Below, piece after piece: positions 53,342 to 64,000 of a stretch of DNA of 64,000 nt. Below the pieces are notes generated by a model. The model worked only from the letters and a program-made list of their open reading frames with translations. It had not been told where the DNA came from and did no database searches. Position 1 is the stretch's first letter. Each line of letters opens with the position of its first letter. Made by a program: the position numbers and the translations under genes. This DNA is from Mesorhizobium sp. L-8-3 (GTDB lineage: Bacteria; Pseudomonadota; Alphaproteobacteria; Rhizobiales; Rhizobiaceae), in contig NZ_AP023262.1 of assembly GCF_016756615.1 (NCBI RefSeq), forward strand, positions 2,598,501 through 2,662,500, given 5' to 3'.

Positions 53342-54412
53342 ATGATCAGCCTACCTCGTGACCGCATGGACCAGCTCGTCAAGCGTTTCGACATGCTCGA
53401 AGCGCAGATGGCGGCCGGCCCCGAGCCCGAAGCCTATGTGAAGATGGCTTCCGAATATGCCGAGCTGCAGGACATGGCCGGCAAGATCCGCGATCTGCGC
53501 ACGGCCGAGCGCGAGCTCACCGACCTGCAGGCCATGCTCGCGGACAAGACCACCGACGCGGACATGCGGGAACTGGCCGAGGCCGATCTTCCCGCGGTCG
53601 AGGAGCGCATCGAAGGCCTGCAGAAGGACATCCAGATCCTGCTCCTGCCCAAGGACGCGGCCGACGAGAGGAATGCGATCCTCGAAATCCGCGCCGGGAC
53701 GGGCGGCGACGAGGCGGCGCTCTTCGCCGGCGATCTGTTCCGCATGTATGAGCGCTATGCCTCGTCCAAGGGCTGGCGCTTCGAGACGGTCTCGGCCAGC
53801 GAGGGCGAGGTCGGCGGGTTCAAGGAAATCATCGCTACGGTGTCGGGCAGGGGCGTGTTCGCCCATCTCAAATTCGAATCGGGCGTGCATCGCGTCCAGC
53901 GCGTGCCCGAAACCGAGGCCGGCGGGCGCATCCATACCTCCGCCGCGACGGTGGCCGTGCTGCCCGAAGCCGAGGAGGTCGATATCGAGATCAGGGCCGA
54001 CGACATCCGCATCGACACGATGCGGGCTTCCGGTGCGGGCGGCCAGCACGTGAACACGACGGACTCGGCCGTGCGCATCACCCACCTGCCGACCGGCATC
54101 ATCGTCGTCCAGGCGGAGAAGTCGCAGCATCAGAACCGGGCCCGCGCCATGCAGATCCTGCGCGCCCGGCTCTACGACATGGAGCGCTCGAAGGCGGCAG
54201 AGGAGCGCTCGGAATCGCGCCGGCTGCAAGTGGGGTCGGGCGACCGCTCGGAGCGCATCCGCACCTACAATTTCCCGCAGGGCCGCGTCACCGACCATCG
54301 CATAAACCTGACGCTCTACAAGCTCGACCGGGTCATGGAGGGCGAACTCGACGAGGTCGTCGATGCGTTGATCGCCGACCACCAGTCCAGGCTGCTGGCC
54401 GAGTTCGGCTAG
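53342..54412 (+). CDS. prfA: Peptide chain release factor 1
   Basis: 356 residues with the GGQ motif in [18 protein letters not shown] and the RF1 family segment around [20 protein letters not shown]. It hydrolyses peptidyl-tRNA at UAA and UAG. It starts 6 bases after ptsP and is modified by PrmC, encoded next. Confidence 0.97.
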   Translation: MISLPRDRMDQLVKRFDMLEAQMAAGPEPEAYVKMASEYAELQDMAGKIRDLRTAERELTDLQAMLADKTTDADMRELAEADLPAVEERIEGLQKDIQILLLPKDAADERNAILEIRAGTGGDEAALFAGDLFRMYERYASSKGWRFETVSASEGEVGGFKEIIATVSGRGVFAHLKFESGVHRVQRVPETEAGGRIHTSAATVAVLPEAEEVDIEIRADDIRIDTMRASGAGGQHVNTTDSAVRITHLPTGIIVVQAEKSQHQNRARAMQILRARLYDMERSKAAEERSESRRLQVGSGDRSERIRTYNFPQGRVTDHRINLTLYKLDRVMEGELDEVVDALIADHQSRLLAEFG

Positions 54413-54432
54413 GGACCCTAGGGCGGCGCGCG

Positions 54433-55320
54433 ATGACCGACACCACCCTCGGCGGCATGTTGCGCCTGGCCAGGACCGAACTTGCCGCCGCCGGCGTAGC
54501 GGGCGCGGCCCTCGATGCCAGGCTCCTGGTCGAGCATTTTTCCGGCTCGACGCGGATGGACGCCATCACCGCACCCGACAGGCCGCTCGATGCGGCCATT
54601 GTCGGCGCCATCATGGCGGCGGTGGCGCGCCGGGTGCGCGGCGAACCCGTGCATCGCATCCTCGGCCATCGCGAGTTCCACGGGCTTACCCTGAGGCTGT
54701 CGCCCGAGACCCTGGAGCCCCGGCCGGATACCGAGACGCTGGTCGATGCGATGCTGCCTTTCGTGAGACAGACTGTCGCGGCGGAGGGCTGCTGCCGCAT
54801 CCTCGACCTCGGTACGGGCACCGGTGCGATCGCGCTGGCGCTGCTGAAGGAGGTGCCTGATGCCACCGCGCTTGGTGTCGACATATCGGAGGAAGCGCTG
54901 GGGACTGCGGCCGGCAATGCAGAGGCGGCCGCGCTTTCGCCGCGCTTCGCCACGCTTCGTTCCGACTGGTTTTCCAATGTTACCGGAAAATTCCATGGAA
55001 TTGTCTCGAACCCACCCTATATATGCACGCAGGAACTGGAAGGGCTCCAGCTGGAAGTAAGGCTGTTCGACCCGCTCCGGGCGCTGGACGGCGGTGCCGA
55101 CGGGCTTGATGCCTATCGGATCATTGCCGCGGGTGCGGCGCCCCATCTCGAGGGCAATGGCCGGATCGCAGTAGAGATCGGTCATCGGCAGAGGGATGAC
55201 GTGACGGGCCTCTTCCTGGAAGCCGGCTATCGGTTGACAGAAGCGTTGTCGGACCTCGGCGGCAATGATCGCGTGCTCGTTTTTTGCCCGATGAAGCACG
55301 TTGCCGCACCGCAGAAATAA
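54433..55320 (+). CDS. prmC: Release factor glutamine methyltransferase
   Basis: 295 residues. HemK/PrmC signatures: [35 protein letters not shown], motif [17 protein letters not shown] and the catalytic IVSNPPYIC. It methylates the GGQ glutamine of RF1/RF2. It lies 20 bp after prfA. Confidence 0.97.
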   Translation: MTDTTLGGMLRLARTELAAAGVAGAALDARLLVEHFSGSTRMDAITAPDRPLDAAIVGAIMAAVARRVRGEPVHRILGHREFHGLTLRLSPETLEPRPDTETLVDAMLPFVRQTVAAEGCCRILDLGTGTGAIALALLKEVPDATALGVDISEEALGTAAGNAEAAALSPRFATLRSDWFSNVTGKFHGIVSNPPYICTQELEGLQLEVRLFDPLRALDGGADGLDAYRIIAAGAAPHLEGNGRIAVEIGHRQRDDVTGLFLEAGYRLTEALSDLGGNDRVLVFCPMKHVAAPQK

Positions 55321-55599
55321 CGCTTGGCAACCAGCACGAATATCGATAGGGTCCCGGCAACCGGATGAGACGAAGCAGGCAGTGCTGTTACCAATTCGGT
55401 TTCCTTTTGAAGCAAGCTGCCTTCTTGCGTGAGCGACGCCTGAGCTTCGTGCGGGGATCGTCCGGCAAGACATGAACCGGAACAGGAAGGCACGTGGCGC
55501 CAACGCAAGTAGTGCGGGCGAACACCGGCAGGACGGTACAGAGCGGCAGGCACGTGAGGTGCCCCCGTTTGCTGACAATTTTCCAGATGTGAGAATCGG

Positions 55600-56394
55600 A
55601 TGAGGCCACAACAGCAGAACAGGCGCATGCGTGGGCGCAACAACAACAATAACAACAACAACCGCAAGGGTCCGAACCCGCTGACGCGCAACTACGAGAG
55701 CAACGGCCCCGATGTGAAGATCCGCGGCTCCGCTCAGCAGATCGCCGAAAAATACGCCGCGCTGGCGCGGGACGCTCAGAGCTCAGGCGACAGGGTGATG
55801 GCCGAGAACTATCTCCAGCACGCCGAGCACTACAACCGCATCATCGCTGCCGCGCAGGCCCAGATGCCGGTTCAGCAGCAGGTCCGCGACAATCGCGACG
55901 AACTGGACGACGATCTCGACGAAGAGCGCGACGAGTTCGAAAGCACCCCGCAGGAGGCCCGCCAACAGGAGGCCCGGCAGCAAGAGCCTCGGCAGCAGGA
56001 GCCGCGGCAGCATGATGGCCGGCAGCACGAGAGCCGTCAGGGTGAAGGCCGCCACGCCCGGCAGTCCGAGACGAGGCACGAGATCCGCGCATCGGTGGCT
56101 CCGGTCGATGGTTCCGGCCCGCAGCCTGTCATCGAGGGGGTTCCGGCCGAAGTGGCGTTGAACCAGGAGCAACCGGCCGAGCCCAACGGCAATGTCGATC
56201 AACGCGCCAACGGCAACCATGTCGCCAATGCCGAGGAAGAGGCGCCGCCGCGCCGCGCGCGCCGTCCGCGCCGTCCTCGCGTCCGCGCCGACAATGGCGA
56301 AGCCGCCGCCGGCGAGCAGCCGCCGGTCGAGGGCAATGCCGAGACCCCGGCCCGGGCGGGCCAGGAAGCCTCCGACCCGGTTGCCGCGAACTGA
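55600..56394 (+). CDS. DUF4167 family RNA-binding-like protein with repetitive low-complexity tail
   Basis: 264 residues. The N-terminal conserved block has a poly-Asn run (positions 14-21) and PLTRNYESNGPDVKIRGSAQ followed by AEKYAALARDAQSSGDRVMA, the DUF4167 signature. The middle holds repeated A/P-R-Q-Q/H-E units (about residues 109-150), and the C-terminal part is Ala/Pro/Arg-rich. A 279-bp gap without a recognisable gene precedes it. Function unknown; alphaproteobacterial core family. Confidence 0.9.
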   Translation: MRPQQQNRRMRGRNNNNNNNNRKGPNPLTRNYESNGPDVKIRGSAQQIAEKYAALARDAQSSGDRVMAENYLQHAEHYNRIIAAAQAQMPVQQQVRDNRDELDDDLDEERDEFESTPQEARQQEARQQEPRQQEPRQHDGRQHESRQGEGRHARQSETRHEIRASVAPVDGSGPQPVIEGVPAEVALNQEQPAEPNGNVDQRANGNHVANAEEEAPPRRARRPRRPRVRADNGEAAAGEQPPVEGNAETPARAGQEASDPVAAN

Positions 56395-56423
56395 GCTTTC
56401 GCCGCTTTTCGACCGACATCAGA

Positions 56424-56449
56424 CGGCGGGATTTTCCCGCCGTTTTTTG
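56424..56449 (+). terminator. Intrinsic terminator after the DUF4167 gene
   Basis: ACGGCGGG (56424-56431), 5-nt loop, CCCGCCGT (56437-56444), then a run of six T. It isolates clpB from the upstream operon. Confidence 0.9.
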
Positions 56450-56471
56450 TTCGCGCGCATAACGCTCCGTC

Positions 56472-56498
56472 CTTGAGCATCGCGCACCTGCGCCCCAT
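56472..56498 (+). promoter_or_regulatory. Heat-shock (RpoH/sigma-32) promoter of clpB
   Basis: CTTGAG (56472-56477), 15-bp spacer, CCCCAT (56493-56498), followed by AT. It differs at one base from CTTGAA-N13-15-CCCCAT and lies about 95 bp before clpB, just after the terminator. Confidence 0.75.
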
Positions 56499-56593
56499 AT
56501 CTGGCGGGTTGGAGTCTGGCTCCTTGGAGCGGGCTCGTCACCCAAGGCTGATCCGGCGCCGCAAAGCGGGCCGGTGACGGAACGGAGACAGAT

Positions 56594-59203
<2,610 letters not shown>

Positions 59204-59245
59204 CGAAGGCTGCAGCGCGTCTCGCAAGGAGATGCGCTGCCGGTT

Positions 59246-59304
59246 CCTGACTTGGCGCATGTCTTTTTCCCGAAACCGGTGGGCCCTTTCGGAGACGTGC
59301 TTTG
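59246..59304. repeat. Dispersed palindromic element downstream of clpB
   Basis: CTGACTTGGCGCATGTCTTT followed by TTCCCGAAACCGGTGGGCCC and TTTCGGAGACGTGCTTTG. Same family as 33632 and 45332, more diverged. A shortened relative (CTTTGATTTGGCACCGG, 59714-59755) lies after the next gene. Confidence 0.75.
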
Positions 59305-59313
59305 AGGGCGCAG

Positions 59314-59679
59314 ATGACGCTGGACGAGTACAACGGCTTCTGCGCCTCGCTGCCCGCGACCACGCATGTGGTGCAGTGGGGCGGCGCCCATGTCTGGAAG
59401 GTCGGCGGCAAGGTCTTCGCCATTGCCGGCTGGGACGAAGGGAAGCTTCCCTTCGTCACCTTCAAATGTTCCCACACGGCCTTTGAGATCCTGAAGGAGC
59501 AGCCGGGGTTGCGGCCTGCTCCCTACCTTGCCTCGCGCGGCATGAGCTGGATCCAGCGGCAGACGGCCGAATCGATGGATGACGAATCGCTCAAGGCCTA
59601 CCTGCGCGAAAGCCACCGTCTGGTCGTGCTCAAGCTGACCCGGAAGGCGCGCCTGGCCCTCGGCCCTCTCCCGGTCTGA
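59314..59679 (+). CDS. MmcQ/YjbR family protein
   Basis: 121 residues from the ATG at 59314, with GAGGG upstream. Typical YjbR pattern: MTLDEYNGFCASLPATTHVV, GGAHVWKVGGKVFAIAGW, LKEQPGLRPAPYLASRGMSW and ESHRLVVLKLTRKAR at the end. This is the cyclic, DNA-binding-like double-wing fold, of unknown cellular role. The leader is almost entirely a palindromic element. Confidence 0.9.
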   Translation: MTLDEYNGFCASLPATTHVVQWGGAHVWKVGGKVFAIAGWDEGKLPFVTFKCSHTAFEILKEQPGLRPAPYLASRGMSWIQRQTAESMDDESLKAYLRESHRLVVLKLTRKARLALGPLPV

Positions 59680-59906
59680 GGCTCTCCCATAAGACGCGGA
59701 TCGACGCTGGTACTCTTTGATTTGGCACCGGTTTTGCCGAAACCGGCACCCGCTTCCGTGTCGACGACGGGATCCTTGAAGGAACCGGCCATCTTCATGC
59801 CCCGTTCATAGTCGACGGTTCATGGTCGTGCCGGGCGTGCCGGAGGATTCATTTCGAGCGCGACCGTGGGACGGCGGACGCCGACGACTGGAGAGATTTG
59901 GGAAAG

Positions 59907-61382
59907 ATGTTCCGCAGGACAATCCTTTTGTCGGCCGTTCTGGCGGGGGCCTTCGGCGCCGAAGCGGGAGCGGCGCAGCCCGGGGCGCTATCGCCCAGGC
60001 GCGCAACACCGGAAGCGCCGCGCGCGGAAATGCTGCAGTTGGCGCAATCCGGCGACGTCGAGATCTATTATGACGGGCGCGGGCGGCGCGTTCTCGTCGA
60101 CGCCTTCACGGGCGAGATCCTCGCCATCCAGGAACCCAGGCGCCAGTTCAGCCGCGAGAGGCAGCGGCGCATGGACCGCGAACGCGAGTTGCGGCGGCCG
60201 GGGCGCTACTATCTCGACGATCCCGATGACATGCAGCGTTTTCTGCGCGACCAGGGCGAATTCGCTCCGCCCGTGGACGACTACGGCGAGTTCGCTCCGC
60301 CGGCGGATGGCGACTATTCGTTCGAGGAGTTTCCGCCGGCGCCGAACGATCCTTACGAGGAACCGCCGATCGTTGCCTATCCGTCGGAACCCTATGACGG
60401 CACCGGCATCCTGGCCGACCGCCGGATCGAGCGGCAGCCGTTGCCCGATGTGCCGCAATGGGTCGAGCCGGGCCAGCCGGACGAAACCATCTTCGAACCG
60501 GCCCTGCCCGGGAGCGAGCCGCCGCCGACGAACTTCACCGCCCGGTCCGACGTGGCCGGCCTGCAGGTGCTGCTGGACCGGGCCGGTGCTTCGCCCGGCG
60601 TCATCGACGGCAGATTCGGTTCGAATGTCGACAAGGCGATCGTCGCCTATCGCGCGTTGACCGGCGAGAACCTGAAATCCACGGACGCGGAAGGCATCAA
60701 GCGCGCGCTTGCCGCGACCGGCGGCGATCCATTCACGACCTATGAGATCACCGCGACCGACGCCGCCGGCCCCTATGTCGCCTCGGTGCCCAACGACTAT
60801 GGCGAGAAGGCCAAGCTCGAACAACTGAGCTACACCTCGGTCACCGAAATGCTCGCCGAGCGTTTCCATATGGACGAGAACTATCTGAAGTCGCTCAATC
60901 CGGACGCGAATTTCAACCGGCCGGGCACTATCATCAAGGTCGCCAATGTCGGCGCCAACATCGCGGCGCCCGTTGCCCGCATCGTCGCCGACAAGGGCCG
61001 CAAGCAGGTGCGTGCCTATGGCGCCGACGGCAAGCTCGTCGCGGCCTATCCGGCCACGATCGGATCATCCGATACGCCGTCGCCCACCGGCATCCATGCG
61101 GTGTCCCGCATCGCCTTCAATCCGGAATACACCTACAATCCGAAGCTCAATTTCAAACAGGGCAACAACAGCAGAGTGCTGCGGATCCCGCCCGGCCCGA
61201 ACGGACCGGTCGGCTCGATCTGGATCGCGCTCGACAAGCCGACCTACGGGATCCATGGAACGCCCGATCCCTCCAAGATAGGCAAGACCGAGAGCCATGG
61301 CTGCGTGCGCCTCACCAACTGGGACGCGCAGGAACTCGCCAAAATCGTCAAAGCAGGCGTTCCGGTCGAGTTCGTCGAGTAG
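59907..61382 (+). CDS. L,D-transpeptidase with peptidoglycan-binding domain
   Basis: 491 residues. Signal peptide at the N terminus (MFRRTILLSAVLAGAFGAEA). A Pro/Glu-rich spacer holds two near-identical GEFAPPVDDY/GEFAPPADGDY units. A PG_binding_1 domain follows (DVAGLQVLLDRAGASPGVID), and then the YkuD domain with the catalytic set GIHGTPDPSKIGKTESHGCV-RL (His, His, Cys). It makes 3-3 cross-links in the periplasm or anchors proteins to peptidoglycan. An upstream TTG (59898) is possible. Confidence 0.95.
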   Translation: MFRRTILLSAVLAGAFGAEAGAAQPGALSPRRATPEAPRAEMLQLAQSGDVEIYYDGRGRRVLVDAFTGEILAIQEPRRQFSRERQRRMDRERELRRPGRYYLDDPDDMQRFLRDQGEFAPPVDDYGEFAPPADGDYSFEEFPPAPNDPYEEPPIVAYPSEPYDGTGILADRRIERQPLPDVPQWVEPGQPDETIFEPALPGSEPPPTNFTARSDVAGLQVLLDRAGASPGVIDGRFGSNVDKAIVAYRALTGENLKSTDAEGIKRALAATGGDPFTTYEITATDAAGPYVASVPNDYGEKAKLEQLSYTSVTEMLAERFHMDENYLKSLNPDANFNRPGTIIKVANVGANIAAPVARIVADKGRKQVRAYGADGKLVAAYPATIGSSDTPSPTGIHAVSRIAFNPEYTYNPKLNFKQGNNSRVLRIPPGPNGPVGSIWIALDKPTYGIHGTPDPSKIGKTESHGCVRLTNWDAQELAKIVKAGVPVEFVE

Positions 61383-61535
61383 CGGTATTTTTTTGATCCA
61401 GGGCGGCGGGTCTGTCCCGGAGCCGCCCCGGTATCGGGTTCGGTATCGGGTTCCAGGCTGCGGCGCCTCGTGGCTCCGGTGATTCGGGTCGCTGGCGCTT
61501 GGCAGGGGGACGACCGCGGCGGCTAGTGTCACGCG

Positions 61536-63074
61536 ATGGAGAGCGCACCCCCAACCACGGGCAATTCCCGCAGTAACGGCACGACCTTCTGCCCGCCGGA
61601 GAGCCGGCGTTACGTGCTGGTCACGGCGATCCTCGCATCCGGCATGGGTTTCATCGACGGCTCGGTCGTTTCGCTCGCCATGCCCGTCATCCGCTCCGAC
61701 CTCGGCGCCACGCTGGTCGACGCACAGTGGATCAGCAACAGCTACATGCTTTTCCTCTCCGCGCTGGTGCTGCTCGGCGGCGCGGCCGGCGACGTCTACG
61801 GCGTGCGCAACATCTTTGCCTGGGGCATCGCGGTCTTCATCGCCACGTCGCTCGCCTGCGCGGTCGCGACCAATGCCGACATGCTGATCGCCATGCGTGC
61901 CCTGCAGGGCATCGGCGCGGCCTTCATGGTGCCGGGCAGCCTGGCCATCATCGCCAAATCCTATCCAGCCGAATCGCGTGGCCGCGCGATCGGACTGTGG
62001 GCCGCCTTTTCCTCGCTGACGACCGCCGGCGGCCCCTTCATCGGCGGCATGGTGCTTTCCTTCGGCGCGGAATGGATGTGGCGGCTGATCTTCGCCATCA
62101 ATGTCCCGATCGGTCTCGTCGCGCTCGGCATGCTCCTGGCCAGGGTGCCGCGCGACCGTCCGCCGGAAGAGCGCCGCCTCGACTATGCCGGCGCGCTGCT
62201 TGCCACGTTGGGTCTCGGGCTGATGGCTTGGGGTCTGACCGCGTTCGGGCTCCCGCAGGACGAGCGCGGTGACGCTCCCTGGCTGTGGCTTGCGGCCGGT
62301 GCTCTCGTCTTCGCCTGCTTCATCCTTTGGGAAAAACATGCCGCCATGCCGATGGTGAAGCTTGCGCTGTTCCGCTCGAAAGCCTTCTCCGGAGCCAATT
62401 TCTACACGCTCATCCTGTTCTTCGCGCTGAACGCTGTCCTGTTCTTCCTGCCGATGACGGTGGTGACGGGATGGAACGTCGCGGAATGGGAAGCGAGCCT
62501 GCTGGTGGTGCCGCTGTCGCTCTTCATCGCCCTGTTCTCCGGCAGGGCAGGGCGGCTTGCCGACCGCATCGGGCCGCGGCTGCCGCTGGCGGTCGGCGCC
62601 GCGCTTGTCGGAGTTTCTTATGCCGGGCTCGCCGCGACCATGCCGATGATGCGGCTCTGGGAGGTGACGCTCCCGATCCTTTTGCTGCAGGCGGCGGGAA
62701 TGTCGATGCTGGTGTCGCCGCTGTCGGCCGCGGTCATGCTGGCGACGCCCGATTCCGACACCGGGCTCGCCTCGGGCGTCAACAATGCCGTGGCGCGGGC
62801 GGCGGGACTGATGGCGGTGGCGGCGCTGGGTGCCGTCGCGAGCCTGGTCTTCGCATCGGTTCTGGGTGGAAGCGTTGCGGAAATCGAGTTCGGCGCGAGG
62901 CCGGCTACGCCGCTCGCTGCCGACGTCGAGTTGCTTCGCATCGCCGCGACCAACGGTGCCTTCCAGGCGATCGCCTGGGTCTCGGCGCTGATGTGCCTGC
63001 TCGCTGCCGTGATCGCCTGGACGACGCAGCCTTCATGGCAAAGGGAACGGGAACCGGCCGGAGCGGCGGGATAG
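61536..63074 (+). CDS. MFS drug/proton antiporter, DHA2 (EmrB/QacA) family
   Basis: 512 residues with about 14 hydrophobic segments. It has the DHA2 motifs FIDGSVVSLAMPVIRSDLGA and QWISNSYMLFLSALVLLGGA, GDVYGVRNIF as motif A, and GIGAAFMVPGSLAIIAKSYP with RGRAIGLWAAFSSLTTAGGP. A multidrug efflux role is inferred from the family. Confidence 0.92.
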   Translation: MESAPPTTGNSRSNGTTFCPPESRRYVLVTAILASGMGFIDGSVVSLAMPVIRSDLGATLVDAQWISNSYMLFLSALVLLGGAAGDVYGVRNIFAWGIAVFIATSLACAVATNADMLIAMRALQGIGAAFMVPGSLAIIAKSYPAESRGRAIGLWAAFSSLTTAGGPFIGGMVLSFGAEWMWRLIFAINVPIGLVALGMLLARVPRDRPPEERRLDYAGALLATLGLGLMAWGLTAFGLPQDERGDAPWLWLAAGALVFACFILWEKHAAMPMVKLALFRSKAFSGANFYTLILFFALNAVLFFLPMTVVTGWNVAEWEASLLVVPLSLFIALFSGRAGRLADRIGPRLPLAVGAALVGVSYAGLAATMPMMRLWEVTLPILLLQAAGMSMLVSPLSAAVMLATPDSDTGLASGVNNAVARAAGLMAVAALGAVASLVFASVLGGSVAEIEFGARPATPLAADVELLRIAATNGAFQAIAWVSALMCLLAAVIAWTTQPSWQREREPAGAAG

Positions 63075-63130
63075 AGCAATTCCAGCAAAAGTGCGCAGCG
63101 GTTTTGCGTCCGGAGCGAAAAAATGCTCCA
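63073..63130. repeat. Dispersed element (AATTCCAGCAAAAGTGCG type)
   Basis: AGAGCAATTCCAGCAAAAG continues with TGCGCAGCGGTTTTGCGTCC and closes with AAAATGCTCCAG, so the ends AGAGCA and TGCTC form an outer inverted repeat. It shares AATTCCAGCAAAAGTGCGCA with 33280-33300. It lies between convergent genes. Confidence 0.8.
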
Positions 63131-63132
63131 GC

Positions 63133-64000
63133 TCAGGAAGCCTTCGAAACGCTGGCGATCTTGAGCGGCGAGCCCTTGCTCTCTTCCTTGAGCAACTCGT
63201 CGATGCGTTCGCGCTCGCGCTTGAAGGCTTCGAGATCGCCGCCTTTCAGCACGCGCCCGACGGGCAGGCGAACACGCATCGGGTCGACCTTGCGGCCGTT
63301 CACCATCAGTTCGTAATGCAGATGGTCGCCGGTCGCCAGACCGGTCGAACCGACATAGCCGATGACCTGGCCCTGGCGGATGCGGGCGCCCGGCACCACA
63401 CCCTTGGCGATGGCGCTCTGATGATTGTAGGAGGTCTCGTAGCCATTGGCATGGCGGATGATCGTCTGGCGCCCGTAGCCGCCGGCCCAGCCCGCCTTCT
63501 CCACCGTGCCGTTACCGGAAGCGATGATCGGGGTGCCGCGGGGTGCGGCCCAGTCGACGCCGGTATGCATCTTGGTATAGCCGAGGATAGGGTGCCGTCG
63601 CGCGCCGAAGCCCGAACGAAAGCTGCCGTTGGGCACCGGATTGCGCAAAAGGAACTGCTCGGCGCTGCGGCCGTCCTTGTCGAAGTAGTCGACGGCGCCG
63701 TCATGCATCTGGAAACGGTAGAAGGTGCGCGTGTTGCCGCTGAAGGTTGCCGATACATAAAGAAGCTCGGAATCCTCCGACACCTCGTCGTTGTCGCCGG
63801 GCTGGGAGAAAAACACTTCGATGCGGTCGGCCGGATTGATGCGGGCCTGGTAGTCGACGTCGGAGGCGAGCAGCTTGACGAGCTGCCGCGTCATCGTCTT
63901 CGACATTCCGTAGGAATAGGCGGCGCGGTAGACCGCGTCGTAGACCGAGGGCAGATCGCCGCGCACCCGGACGGGAGGCGGCGAATCGTCGAAGGCGGTC
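63133..64000 (-). CDS. M23-family peptidoglycan endopeptidase, N terminus beyond the window
   Basis: The frame stays open to the right edge (about 289 codons seen). The C-terminal lytic domain is complete: GFGARRHPILGYTKMHTGVD with the HxxxD zinc ligands, GNGTVEKAGWAGGYGRQTII, SYNHQSAIAKGVVPGARIRQ and GDHLHYELMVNGRKVDPM (HxH). Before it is a region like the LysM/OapA-type N-terminal domain (KLLASDVDYQARINPADRIE). It cleaves peptidoglycan cross-links in the periplasm. Convergent with the MFS gene. Confidence 0.93.
   Translation of the reverse strand, partial: TAFDDSPPPVRVRGDLPSVYDAVYRAAYSYGMSKTMTRQLVKLLASDVDYQARINPADRIEVFFSQPGDNDEVSEDSELLYVSATFSGNTRTFYRFQMHDGAVDYFDKDGRSAEQFLLRNPVPNGSFRSGFGARRHPILGYTKMHTGVDWAAPRGTPIIASGNGTVEKAGWAGGYGRQTIIRHANGYETSYNHQSAIAKGVVPGARIRQGQVIGYVGSTGLATGDHLHYELMVNGRKVDPMRVRLPVGRVLKGGDLEAFKRERERIDELLKEESKGSPLKIASVSKAS

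Noticed and set aside
55979..56045. Short repeated CGGCAGCA/GAGCC units suggesting a repeat array
   Set aside because: They encode the Gln/Arg/Glu repeats of the DUF4167 protein and have no spacer structure like CRISPR.

Overview
The window looks like a chromosomal segment of an alphaproteobacterium of the order Hyphomicrobiales, most like Mesorhizobium/Aminobacter (Phyllobacteriaceae). This rests on GC-rich coding sequence, on conserved rhizobial gene blocks (secA/parvulin; argJ-GNAT-mutT; comF-grxC-nitrilase-DUF1178; lysC-ptsP-prfA-prmC-DUF4167-clpB) and on several families of short intergenic palindromes. No tRNA, rRNA, CRISPR array or intact insertion sequence was seen.

Bases 1-20.7 kb are accessory and centre on a soluble di-iron monooxygenase of the MimABCD/PrmABCD (propane/acetone/phenol) type. 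The operon reads hydroxylase large subunit, reductase, hydroxylase small subunit, coupling protein, amidohydrolase, MIP18/DUF59-like protein, dedicated GroEL-like chaperonin and aquaporin, and closes at a strong terminator. A textbook sigma-54 promoter lies about 300 bp upstream of the large subunit. A second one, with an IHF site, drives a zinc alcohol dehydrogenase that would oxidise the alcohol product. Two AcoR/MimR-type sigma-54 activators flank the system, and one has GAYTNA in place of GAFTGA. Between the alcohol dehydrogenase and the monooxygenase sits a cassette of six small genes without assigned function (RHH protein, 57-aa protein, WD40-like propeller, coiled-coil protein, 85-aa protein, 158-aa protein). 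This is the best candidate for something undescribed. To the left are a MarR regulator, a host-attachment-family protein, a VOC protein and a truncated acyl-CoA-dehydrogenase-like gene.

At about 20.75-21.3 kb the right edge of this block meets the 3' remnant of an ABC-2 permease gene, which suggests an integration or deletion junction. Bases 21.4-32.1 kb are mixed accessory genes: an acyl-CoA synthetase whose 3' end is duplicated 1.4 kb downstream, two small hypotheticals, an M20 amidohydrolase, a GNAT/flippase pair and a TRAP transporter operon. A RES/Xre toxin-antitoxin pair and a repeat-rich gap follow.

From 33.7 kb to the end the gene order is mostly core: protein export (SecA), periplasmic folding (parvulin), arginine biosynthesis (ArgJ), nucleotide sanitation (MutT), redox (GrxC), ubiquinone (UbiG), aspartate-family amino acids (LysC), nitrogen PTS (PtsP), translation termination (PrfA, PrmC), heat shock (ClpB with an RpoH-type promoter) and cell-wall remodelling (L,D-transpeptidase, M23 peptidase). 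It is interrupted by a VapBC module, a Flp pilin followed by a tandem repeat, and palindromic elements, one of which lies in frame inside a YjbR-methyltransferase fusion gene.
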